Assembly (NCBI GenBank): GCA_035763085.1
Contig: DASUBV010000040.1
Coordinates: 1 to 33,093, forward strand
Reading direction: 5' to 3'
From: DASUBV01 sp035763085
Lineage (GTDB): Bacteria; Actinomycetota; Actinomycetes; Streptosporangiales; Streptosporangiaceae
Length of the DNA stretch: 33,093 nucleotides
The position numbers were made by a program, and so were the translations under genes. Each line of letters begins with the position of its first letter. Position 1 is the stretch's first letter. This document shows, one piece after another, positions 13,683-20,778 of the stretch. Under the pieces are notes generated by a model. The model was not told where the DNA came from. It saw only the letters and a list, made by a program, of their open reading frames with translations, and searched no databases.

Positions 13683-14624
13683 TCAGCCGCCGGTCACTGT
13701 CTCGGTGAACCAGGCGGCCTGAGCCACCGCGCTGTCGGCGGCGGCGACCAGGCCCGCCTGGAGCACGAAGTCATGCCACATCCGCGGCCAGCGGGTGTAG
13801 GTGACGTCCACCCTGGCCGCCGCCGCCCGGCCGGCCAGCAGCTCGGCATCGGGGGCGAGCAGCTCGTCGGTGCCCGCCTGGACCAGCAGCGGCGGCAGTC
13901 CGGCCAGCTCGGCCCGCGCCGGGGAGACGGCGGGATCGCCCTGCCCGGCCCGGCCGGCGTAGCCCGCTGCGCAGGCCGCCAGCCAGCCGGGGCTGAGCAG
14001 CACGTCCCGGCGTACCAGGTCAGGCCGGGCCCGGCGGTCGGCGGCCAGGTCCAGCCACGGCGACATCAGCACGCACCCGGCGGGCAGTTCCTCGCCCGCG
14101 TCGCGGAGGGCGAGGACCAGGGCCAGGGCCAGCCCGCCGCCGGCCGAGTCGCCGGACACCACGACGGAGCCTGGGGAGGCCTCGGCCAGCACCGCCTTCA
14201 GCACCTCGCGGGCATCCTCGAGCGCGGCCGGATGCGGGTGCTCGGGCGCCAGCCGGTAGTCGGGCACCAGCACCCGGACGCCCGCCCGGCTGCTCAGCTG
14301 CGCGGCCCACGCCCGGCCCATCAGCGGCGAGCCGATGCAGTACCCGCCGCCATGAAAGTGCACCACGGTGCGCGCGGGCCCCGCGCCGGCGGCCGTCACC
14401 GCCTCGCAGCGCACGCCGTTCAGGTCGTGCTCGGATATCTGCGTGCCCCGCGGCAGCAGAGATGTCCGCATCAGCCCGTCCAGGCGGCGGCGCTGGACGG
14501 CCCAGGGCAGCTCCGGGTTCAGCACACGGCGGCGCAGCTGGCGCATGGCCGGGCGCAGCAGCGCGGGCGGTACCCGCAGGCCGGCCGCACCCGGCGGGCC
14601 GGGCCGGTCGCGGCGGCCGGTCAC
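13683..14624 (-). CDS. alpha/beta hydrolase, hormone-sensitive-lipase family esterase
   Basis: This 313-residue enzyme has the HSL-family oxyanion motif HGGG (residues 91-94), nucleophile elbow GDSAGG (Ser160), Asp253 (AGTDELL) and His284 (MWHDF), a complete catalytic triad. It hydrolyses short- to medium-chain esters in the cytoplasm. Its GTG start overlaps the stop of the upstream monooxygenase by 4 bp (GTGA), so the two are translationally coupled. Together they suggest a two-step route: the monooxygenase turns a ketone into an ester or lactone, and this esterase cleaves it. That pairing is known from ketone degradation by Baeyer-Villiger enzymes; the actual substrate is not visible. Confidence 0.9.
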   Translation of the reverse strand: MTGRRDRPGPPGAAGLRVPPALLRPAMRQLRRRVLNPELPWAVQRRRLDGLMRTSLLPRGTQISEHDLNGVRCEAVTAAGAGPARTVVHFHGGGYCIGSPLMGRAWAAQLSSRAGVRVLVPDYRLAPEHPHPAALEDAREVLKAVLAEASPGSVVVSGDSAGGGLALALVLALRDAGEELPAGCVLMSPWLDLAADRRARPDLVRRDVLLSPGWLAACAAGYAGRAGQGDPAVSPARAELAGLPPLLVQAGTDELLAPDAELLAGRAAAARVDVTYTRWPRMWHDFVLQAGLVAAADSAVAQAAWFTETVTGG

Positions 14625-16120
14625 GCCGGCCCCGCGCCGGCCCGGGCGGTCCCGGCCGCCTGTCCCGGCATGACCCGGTACCGGGCGAGGTCGAAGCGGC
14701 GGACCCGGCTGCGGTACAGGAAGGTGTGGTCGGGCCAGTTGCTGATGTTGCGCCCGGCGGCGGTGGTGTACCAGCTGCGGCAGCCGCTCTCCCACACCGA
14801 GGTGCGGCTGGCCGCCTGCACCCAGTCGCCGTAGGCCTGCTGGACGTCGGGCCGCACATCCAGCCACGCGAGATCCCCGGCGTCCTGGGCGCGCAGCGCG
14901 GCGGCCACGTACCCGATCTGGCCCTCGAGCATGTAAATGATCGAGTTGCCGCCCAGGTTGGTGCTCGGCCCGTAGAGGAGGAAGAAGTTCGGGAATCCCG
15001 AGACGCTGATCCCGAGGTAGGCCTGCGCGCCGTCCCGCCAGGTGTCGTGCAGCTGCCGCCCGGCCAGCCCGGTCACCGACATCGGGGCCAGGAAGTCGAG
15101 CGTGCTGAACCCGGTGCCGTAGATGATCACGTCCGCCGGGCGGGCGACACCGCCGGCGGTGACCACCCCGCCGCCGGCGATGCGCTCGATGGGGTCGGTG
15201 ACGAGCTCGACGCCGGGCCGGGCCAGCGTCGGATACCAGTCGTTGGAGAACAGCACCCGCTTGCAGCCCATGACGTAGTCCGGGATGCACTTGTCCCGCA
15301 GCTCCGGGTCGGTAATGACCCGGAGCTGGCGGCGCCACATCTGCATCGGGGCCGTCAGGAACTTCGGCGATAGGACAAACCCGCTGGTGAGCAGCTCGCC
15401 GTAGAGGAAGATGCGGAGCCGGTCGGCCTTGCGCACTACCGGCAGCCGCTCGAACATCTCCTGCCGCCCGTGGTGGTAGAGGCCGTCGGTCTTCGGCAGC
15501 ACGTACGGCGGGGTGCGCTGGTAGACATCGACGTGCGCGGCGGTCCGGGCGACCTCGGGCACGAACTGGATGGCGCTGGCGCCGGTGCCGATGACGGCGA
15601 CCCGCTTGCCGGCCAGGTCGGTGCCGTGATCCCAGCGGGCGGAGTGCCAGGACGGCCCGGCGAAGTCGTCGCGGCCGGGGATGTCGGGCAGGGCGGGCCG
15701 GTTGAGCTGCCCGACGGCGGAGACGACCGAGGTGGCCTGGATCGTGTCCCCGTTGCTGAGGGACAGCGTCCACAGGGCCCGGTCCTCGTCGAACTCGGCG
15801 GCGGTCACGCCCGCGCCGAAGCGCAGGTGCGGCCCGAGGCGGTAGTCGTCCGCCAGGGTGCGCAGGTAGGCGAGGATCTCAGGCTGCGGCGGGAAGCGGC
15901 GGCTCCACCGGCCGGGCCGGAACGAGAAAGAGTACAGATGGCAGGGGACGTCGCAGGCCGCGCCGGGATAGACGTTGTCCCGCCAGGTGCCGCCGAGGTC
16001 ATCCGCCTGGTCGAGGATGACGAAATCGTCGATTCCGGCCTGCCGGAGCGCGACGGCCATCCCGAGGCCGCCGAATCCCGCGCCGATCACCGCCACGCGG
16101 CAGGGCGAATGCTCGGCCAT
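14621..16120 (-). CDS. flavin-binding monooxygenase, Baeyer-Villiger type
   Basis: This 499-residue enzyme has the FAD site VIGAGFGGLGMA and the BVMO region GGTWRDNVYPGAACDVP. It also has the complete fingerprint FxGxxxHxxxW(D) as FAGPSWHSARWD, and the NADPH site VIGTGASAIQF. Class B flavoprotein monooxygenases of this kind insert one oxygen next to a carbonyl using NADPH and O2. The length is usual for the family. ATG 16120 is preferred because GAGGGAGG stands directly upstream; a GTG at 16135 in the same frame would place that Shine-Dalgarno inside the gene. It is coupled to the esterase downstream. Confidence 0.92.
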   Translation of the reverse strand: MAEHSPCRVAVIGAGFGGLGMAVALRQAGIDDFVILDQADDLGGTWRDNVYPGAACDVPCHLYSFSFRPGRWSRRFPPQPEILAYLRTLADDYRLGPHLRFGAGVTAAEFDEDRALWTLSLSNGDTIQATSVVSAVGQLNRPALPDIPGRDDFAGPSWHSARWDHGTDLAGKRVAVIGTGASAIQFVPEVARTAAHVDVYQRTPPYVLPKTDGLYHHGRQEMFERLPVVRKADRLRIFLYGELLTSGFVLSPKFLTAPMQMWRRQLRVITDPELRDKCIPDYVMGCKRVLFSNDWYPTLARPGVELVTDPIERIAGGGVVTAGGVARPADVIIYGTGFSTLDFLAPMSVTGLAGRQLHDTWRDGAQAYLGISVSGFPNFFLLYGPSTNLGGNSIIYMLEGQIGYVAAALRAQDAGDLAWLDVRPDVQQAYGDWVQAASRTSVWESGCRSWYTTAAGRNISNWPDHTFLYRSRVRRFDLARYRVMPGQAAGTARAGAGPA

Positions 16121-16425
16121 GGGCCTCCCTCGCACGGGCCGGGATCGGTCACGAACCCTGTACGGCCAGGATAATCCGGTTCGGTGTGATCCGGGTCATA
16201 GTTATTGTTTGCGCAGGTCGGGCATAGTGCGGCTGCCTTCCGGGGTTCTAATAGCGACAGCACCCAGGTGCGTGATGGTTGCTTTTGAGCAACGCGTCGC
16301 CCTGCCCCGTGCCACATCCCCGCACCCCTGCCCCGAGCCGTCGGAATGCCGTCGGCCGGCAGAGCCCTGGGTGATTACTCGAGCGCCCCCCGCGCCCGGC
16401 TCAAGGTCTGCCCTTGTACTCCCGC
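16121..16425 (+). other. intergenic region between the BVMO and a surface-protein gene
   Basis: This stretch separates two divergent genes and must hold their promoters. The part at about 16165-16215 is AT-richer than its surroundings and contains two copies of ATCCGG about 16 bp apart, a possible regulator site. I could not assign -35/-10 pairs with confidence, and I see no gene in it. Confidence 0.3.
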
Positions 16426-17424
16426 ATGCCCTCATTCAGGTCCCTGTCCGCCCTCTATAACGTTCTATTCCATGCTATTTCCGGTCTGGCTGGCCGCCTG
16501 CTGGTTCTGATTCACCGGCTGCGGATCCAGGTCGCCAACCTGCGCCTGTCCGGCATCAGCCCGGTCAATCGCCTGCCGCTCGGCTTCGCCATCGCGGGCC
16601 TGGTGGCGGTCATCGGCCTGACGGCCGCCGGATCGCTCACGTCGACTGCCGCGTCCAGCAACCTGCGGAACGTCAACGACATCGGCCCGGCCGTCGCCGC
16701 GGCTGGCCAGGACCCGTCGCAGGCGCCGCACCAGGCCGCCTCCCCGGCCAGGCCGGCCCCGAGCAAGCCGGCCCCGAGCAAGCCAGCCCCGAGCAAGCGA
16801 GCCCCGGCCAAGGCGGCCCCGAGCAAGCCGGCCCCGGCCAAGGCCAGCAAGCCGGCCCCGCACAAGGCGGCGCACCCGGCCAAGGCCAAGCTCGCGGACA
16901 AGGAGCACAAGGCGGCCAGGCCCGCGCACCGCAAGCCCGCGCACCGCAGGCCCGCGCACCACGCGCACAAGCAGGCCCGGCCCTACACCATCTACGACTC
17001 GATCCACCCGTCGGCTATCCCGCATCACAAGGTGGTCGCGACCTATGCCACCGGCAAGTACGCGGCTCAGCCGAGCGAGGTGGCCGGCTCGAAGTCGGTG
17101 ATGTGGATTGACATCACCGGGCGCGACTACGCAGCGTCCGTCCTGGACGTCGAGCCCGGTGACGCCACGCCGGCCGTCGCGGCGGAGTGGGCCCGGCACC
17201 GGCTGGCCCGCAACCCGCACGCCCTGGCGCGGATCTACACGATGCGCTCGGAGTGGGGCGCGGTGCAGTCGGCCGTGTCCTCGCTGAAGAAGTCCATGCG
17301 CGACCGCATTCGCTGGTGGATCGCCGACCCGACCGGCGTGCCGCACATCGTGCCGGGTTCCAGCGCCACGCAGTGGTACTGGGGACCGAACTACGACATC
17401 TCGACCGCGGGCCCGGATTTCTAG
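16426..17424 (+). CDS. membrane-anchored surface protein with Lys/Ala/Pro stalk
   Basis: This 332-residue protein has a basic N-terminus and one membrane segment (about residues 52-72). A stalk (about 101-185) follows, built from APSKP-type repeats that become Lys/His/Arg-rich, and then a globular C-terminal domain of about 145 residues. That domain (YDSIHPSAIP, VATYATGKYA, MWIDITG, LDVEPGDATP, YTMRSEW, WWIADPTGVPHIVPG, TQWYWG) resembles secreted TIM-barrel-like domains of glycoside-hydrolase-25/DUF1906 type. DVEPGD is a candidate acidic active site. I infer an extracellular domain held off the membrane by a polycationic stalk, perhaps bound to teichoic acid or peptidoglycan; no enzyme activity can be asserted. 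ATG 16426 is used; a TTG at 16414 is in frame, and neither has a good Shine-Dalgarno. Confidence 0.75.
   Translation: MPSFRSLSALYNVLFHAISGLAGRLLVLIHRLRIQVANLRLSGISPVNRLPLGFAIAGLVAVIGLTAAGSLTSTAASSNLRNVNDIGPAVAAAGQDPSQAPHQAASPARPAPSKPAPSKPAPSKRAPAKAAPSKPAPAKASKPAPHKAAHPAKAKLADKEHKAARPAHRKPAHRRPAHHAHKQARPYTIYDSIHPSAIPHHKVVATYATGKYAAQPSEVAGSKSVMWIDITGRDYAASVLDVEPGDATPAVAAEWARHRLARNPHALARIYTMRSEWGAVQSAVSSLKKSMRDRIRWWIADPTGVPHIVPGSSATQWYWGPNYDISTAGPDF
16756..16845 (+). repeat. 15-bp tandem repeat encoding the APSKP/APAKA stalk
   Basis: Six consecutive 15-bp units fall at 16756-16845, close to GCCCCGAGCAAGCCG (units 1, 2, 3 and 5) or GCCCCGGCCAAGGCG (units 4 and 6). They keep the frame of the surface-protein gene and encode five-residue stalk units, so strain-to-strain length variation is likely. 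Confidence 0.85.
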
Positions 17425-17436
17425 GCCCGGCGGGCG

Positions 17437-17460
17437 CGCCCGGGCCGGCCGGCCCGGGCG
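17437..17460 (+). terminator. strong GC-rich terminator hairpin after the surface-protein gene
   Basis: CGCCCGGGCC and GGCCCGGGCG form a perfect 10-bp stem around GGCC, starting 12 nt after the stop codon. There is no T-tract. Confidence 0.65.
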
Positions 17461-17693
17461 ATCGCCGGCACAACTGGATGTGATCAACAGGGCCCGGTTC
17501 CTATTTCCCCGGTCCCGGCGGCGGAATTGGCGAACCTGCAACCGGCCTGTCACAAATAACTGCAGGTCAGCCGGTCATAAGGCGCAGCTCGGGCACGAGC
17601 TGGGTGAAAAGGTATCCGAGACCGAGACGCTAACCATACGTGCAGCAGCGGACATAGCGTGCACCCACCACCAGGTACCAGTGAGGGAGCACG
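17461..17693 (+). other. structured leader region before the collagen-like gene
   Basis: No gene is apparent. Two interlocked inverted repeats are present: ACCTGCA (17534-17540) with TGCAGGT (17561-17567), and ACCGGC (17541-17546, inside the first loop) with GCCGGT (17570-17575). The two stems can form a pseudoknot or be mutually exclusive. A further hairpin lies at 17585-17602 (CAGCTCG/CGAGCTG, loop GGCA). It may be a regulated 5' leader; I did not recognise a known riboswitch class. Confidence 0.4.
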
Positions 17694-18596
17694 ATGAAGT
17701 ACCGCAATTTCGTCTTCGCAGGGGCGGCTGTGGCCGTTGTCCTGGGCTCCGGGTCGGCGGCCCTGGCCTTGACTGGCAATGTCTCCTCCGACGGGGCGGC
17801 CGGCACCGCCGCGGCCCGCGCGGCCAGTGCGGCCGCGTCCGCCGGTTCGGCCGCGGCGCCGGCGAGGATCGTTGGCTGCGCGGTCGGCTCGCGCCGCACC
17901 CTGGAGCACGTCTACACCCACGTGGCCAACTTCAAGGGCTGCCCCAAGGGCTCGTTCAGGGTCGGCCCGTGGAACGTGACCGGCCCGGCGGGGCCGGCTG
18001 GCCAGACAGGCCCCGCTGGCCCGGCCGGGCCGCAGGGCCCGGCCGGCGCGTCGTCGGTCACCTCGATCACGGCCACCACGAATGTCACCGACTGGCCGGA
18101 AAGCAGCGGCTGGGCCACGGACGCGTTCGCCCGGCAGCTCACCGTCACCGTGCAGCACGCCGCCCCGTCGGCCAAGTGCGGCGGCACCCCGGTCTGCTAC
18201 TTCGTGACCGGCCAGCTGGCCGACACCGGCAGCTTCGAGACGGCGCCCGGAGCCCAGTCGCCCAACGGCTCCAGCTCGGCGAAGATCAGCGGCGTCATGG
18301 ACGGCACCATTACCGGCGTGGCCAACTTCGAGTTCTACGCGTCCTCGAACCAGATCAGCGCGTCGAACGTGCCCACGTCGGCGACCGGGGCGGCCAGGCC
18401 GGCGTCCACGAGCGGCTGGGGCGAGCTGGCCTTCCCGGCGGGCACGACGTTCACCGGCGTCAGCCTGCCGGCCTACTCCTGGACCTACGTCGCGCCCAGC
18501 ACCTGCGAGAAGTGGGTAGACCAGATCAACCCGGGTGATGACGGCCAGGGCCCGGCCGACGGCAACATCACCGGCGTCAACGCCTGCACCGGCTGA
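17694..18596 (+). CDS. secreted protein with short collagen-like segment
   Basis: This 300-residue protein starts with a signal peptide (MKYRNF, then a hydrophobic stretch to about residue 26) and an Ala-rich spacer. A small cysteine-containing region follows (GCAVGSRR, KGCPKG), and then seven G-x-y triplets at residues 97-117 (GPA, GQT, GPQ types). The C-terminal half (about 120-300) is Ser/Thr/Gly-rich, probably beta-structured, with cysteine pairs CGGTPVC and CEKW...NACTG. Gxy runs form collagen-like triple helices, so the protein may trimerise outside the cell; seven triplets is short. It has no sortase signal or membrane anchor at its C-terminus. GAGGGAG at 17683-17689 supports ATG 17694. 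Function unknown; an exported matrix or adhesin-type protein is a reasonable guess. Confidence 0.83.
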   Translation: MKYRNFVFAGAAVAVVLGSGSAALALTGNVSSDGAAGTAAARAASAAASAGSAAAPARIVGCAVGSRRTLEHVYTHVANFKGCPKGSFRVGPWNVTGPAGPAGQTGPAGPAGPQGPAGASSVTSITATTNVTDWPESSGWATDAFARQLTVTVQHAAPSAKCGGTPVCYFVTGQLADTGSFETAPGAQSPNGSSSAKISGVMDGTITGVANFEFYASSNQISASNVPTSATGAARPASTSGWGELAFPAGTTFTGVSLPAYSWTYVAPSTCEKWVDQINPGDDGQGPADGNITGVNACTG

Positions 18597-18612
18597 CCCG
18601 GCCAGCATCACG

Positions 18613-18653
18613 TGCCGTTCCCGGCCGCGGGAAAGCCGCGGCCGGGGACGGCA
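18613..18653 (+). terminator. intrinsic terminator after the collagen-like gene
   Basis: An 18-bp stem (18613-18630 with 18636-18653, one G-T wobble) closes a GAAAG loop and is followed by TTTCC. It separates the collagen-like gene from the chemosensory operon. Confidence 0.85.
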
Positions 18654-18768
18654 TTTCCAGGCCGGCCGCCGGGCCGGGGAGCTACCGGGCCGGTGCCAGG
18701 GAGTTATCGGGCCGGCGGCCCGATTCGCGGGCATACGGGCCGGGCCTAGGCCGACTGACGTACTTATC

Positions 18769-18784
18769 GTAATCATTCGATTAC
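18769..18784 (+). promoter_or_regulatory. palindrome upstream of the chemosensory operon
   Basis: GTAATC-ATTC-GATTAC is a perfect 6-bp inverted repeat. It lies in a short AT-rich island 55 bp before the receptor gene, the only leader of the eight-gene operon. It is a candidate operator or part of the promoter. Confidence 0.45.
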
Positions 18785-18839
18785 AGAAAGCATGGACGGG
18801 TAGGCATCAGGCAGCCGCCACGGGAACGGGGTACATGGC

Positions 18840-20408
18840 ATGCCGGATGGCTTCCTGAGCGAGACGGCTGGGCGGGTAGCTGTGGCCAGCGCCGCGATCG
18901 TGGCCGCTATCGCGGTCGCCATCGGGGTGACTATCTGGCGGTACGAGACGGCCCAGGCCAGCGACGCGACCGCGCTGGCCGCTTCCCGGACGGCCCGGGA
19001 TGCCGGCCTGCTGCTGATCGCATTTCAGGCCGATCAGGCTCAGCGGCACAAGGTCCTGCTGACCCCGACCCCCGCCGCCCTGAGACAGCTCAGCGTCCAG
19101 GAAGACAGCTTTGACCGCCAGCTTGCCGAGCTCCGCCACACCCCGAGTGCGGCTGACGACCGCTTTCTGGCGCAGGTCGCCGCCGCCGAGCGGCACGCCG
19201 ACGCCGTCTTCACCAGGCTTCGCAGCATGGCCGGGCACACCACGACGGTCCAGGAGGCCGCGGCGCTGGATGCGGCCGCGTCCGGAGTGCTAGAGCCACT
19301 GCGCACCGTGCAGCGGGTGGAGTCGCGGGCTGCCGCCGCCGCGCAGGCCGCGTCGGACTCATCGGAGTCGCAGGCCCTCACGATCGGCATTATCGCCGCG
19401 ATACTCGCGGTGCTGGCGGGTGCCGGATTCTGCCTGGTCATGGTCCGCGCCATCCGGCGCTCAGCCCGCCGGGAGGCGGAGCTGAGGCAGACCCTGAGCC
19501 GCCTGTCCGACCGCGACGCGCTGCTGCACCGGCTCCGGGAGACCGCGGCGGTCCTCAGTTCCGTGGCTGGCGAGCTGCGCGAGGCGGTGCGCAGCGCGGC
19601 GGCCTCCACTAGCGAGCAGTCCGCAGCGGTCACCGAGACCTCCGCCACCATCCAGGAGCTGGCGACCACGGCCGGGTCGATCGCGCAGGCCGTGCACCAG
19701 GTGACCGACGCGGCTCAGCAGGCGGTGACCACCATGCAGGACATGCGCGGCAAGGTGGACGCCATGGCCGGCCGGGCGGTGTCGCTTGGCGAGAAGGCGC
19801 AGAAGATCGGCGAGATCCTGGAGCTGATCAGCGATATCGCCGCGCAGACCAACATCCTGGCCCTCAACGCGGCCATCGAGGCGGCGCGGGCCGGAGAGGC
19901 CGGCAAGGGATTCTCGGTGGTGGCCGCCGAGGTGCGCAAGCTGGCTGAGCGGTCAGTCCAGTCGGCCGATTCCATCCGGGCGATCATCGTCGGTGTCCAG
20001 GACGAGACCAACGCCACCATCATGGCCGCCGAGCAGGGCAGCCAGAGCACCGGCGAGGTGGCCGACCTGATGACGTCCACCGCGACCATGCTGGATGAGT
20101 CCATCATCGCCACCCAGCAGCAGAAGTCCGCGGCCGAGCAGGTGGATATCGCGATCCAGCAGATCAGCCAGGCTGCCGAGAGCCTCGCTGCCGAGCAGGC
20201 GCAGCGGGCCGGCACCGCCGACCGGCTGGAGGAGCTCGTCGCGGAGATTGAGGCGGCGCTGCGGACACCGAGCGGCCCGGGGCCGGCGGTCAGCCAGAAT
20301 GGCCGCGCGGCCGGCACCGATCCTGACGCCGGCCACGGCCGGGTCAAGGTGGCGTCTGCTGCGGAGGCCGCCAGTGAACACTTACGTCCAGGTGCGGGTG
20401 GCTGGTGA
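18840..20408 (+). CDS. methyl-accepting chemotaxis protein
   Basis: This 522-residue receptor has TM1 at about residues 12-34, a mostly helical ligand-binding region of about 145 residues (36-180) of four-helix-bundle type, and TM2 at about 180-203. A short linker without an obvious full HAMP domain follows. The long cytoplasmic coiled coil has the highly conserved hairpin tip DIAAQTNILALNAAIEAARAGE (start near 332) and then GFSVVAAEVRKLAERS. The tip is where CheA and CheW bind; flanking Ala/Glu/Gln-rich helices offer sites for CheR methylation and CheB demethylation. The C-terminal tail has no NWETF-type CheR tether. It is the first gene of the operon and overlaps cheW by 35 bp. The signal it senses is unknown. 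Confidence 0.93.
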   Translation: MPDGFLSETAGRVAVASAAIVAAIAVAIGVTIWRYETAQASDATALAASRTARDAGLLLIAFQADQAQRHKVLLTPTPAALRQLSVQEDSFDRQLAELRHTPSAADDRFLAQVAAAERHADAVFTRLRSMAGHTTTVQEAAALDAAASGVLEPLRTVQRVESRAAAAAQAASDSSESQALTIGIIAAILAVLAGAGFCLVMVRAIRRSARREAELRQTLSRLSDRDALLHRLRETAAVLSSVAGELREAVRSAAASTSEQSAAVTETSATIQELATTAGSIAQAVHQVTDAAQQAVTTMQDMRGKVDAMAGRAVSLGEKAQKIGEILELISDIAAQTNILALNAAIEAARAGEAGKGFSVVAAEVRKLAERSVQSADSIRAIIVGVQDETNATIMAAEQGSQSTGEVADLMTSTATMLDESIIATQQQKSAAEQVDIAIQQISQAAESLAAEQAQRAGTADRLEELVAEIEAALRTPSGPGPAVSQNGRAAGTDPDAGHGRVKVASAAEAASEHLRPGAGGW

Positions 20409-20778
20409 GGTCTACGCGATCCCCGTCCGGAATGTCGTGGCGGTCGCCCCGCCCGGCGCGGTGACCCGCGTCCCGGGCACGCGGCCGGAGCTGGTCGGCG
20501 TGCGGAACATGCGGGGTGCCATCCTGCCCGTCTTCGACCTGGCCGCGATGCTCAGCCTCCCGTGCACCGCGCCGCCGGGCCGGGTCCTGGTCACCGAGAC
20601 CGGCGGCTGCCAGGCGGGATTCCAGGTCGACGAGGTAGACGCCGTGCGGCCGCTCGGCGAGCCAGACGCGGACGCCGAGTCTCCGCTGCTGGCCGGGGCC
20701 CTGCTGACCGACGGGGAGCTGATCGGGTTCATCGACATCCCGCAGCTGTTCGGCACGCTCGCCCGGAGTGCGTCGTGA
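20374..20778 (+). CDS. cheW: CheW coupling protein
   Basis: This 134-residue single CheW domain links receptor tips to the P5 domain of CheA. Typical elements are VAGEVYAIPVRNVVAVAP, the GVRNMRGAILPVFDLAAML core and VDEVDAV. GTG 20374 starts inside the end of the receptor gene with GGAGG at 20363-20367; the stop overlaps the CheA start by 4 bp (GTGA). CheW, the only stand-alone copy here, suggests a single signalling array for this receptor. Confidence 0.9.
   Translation: MNTYVQVRVAGEVYAIPVRNVVAVAPPGAVTRVPGTRPELVGVRNMRGAILPVFDLAAMLSLPCTAPPGRVLVTETGGCQAGFQVDEVDAVRPLGEPDADAESPLLAGALLTDGELIGFIDIPQLFGTLARSAS

Noticed and set aside
14462..16174. Plus-strand open frames of up to 303 codons opposite the BVMO and esterase genes.
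   Set aside because: The minus-strand genes have complete FAD, NADPH and Ser-Asp-His motifs; the plus-strand products are compositionally biased.
16739..16970. The repeated Lys/Ala/Pro codons considered as a possible CRISPR-like or intergenic repeat array.
   Set aside because: The 15-bp units have no spacers, keep the reading frame and encode a stalk of a surface protein.
18660..18730. Imperfect GGGAG-N5-GGGCCGG repeats after the collagen-like gene.
   Set aside because: The units are short, diverged and made of sequence common in this GC-rich genome; probably chance or decayed duplication.
17550..18776. A 408-codon minus-strand frame opposite the collagen-like gene.
   Set aside because: The plus-strand gene has a signal peptide, a Shine-Dalgarno and a terminator; the minus frame is Gly/Arg/Ala-rich and would read through the terminator stem.
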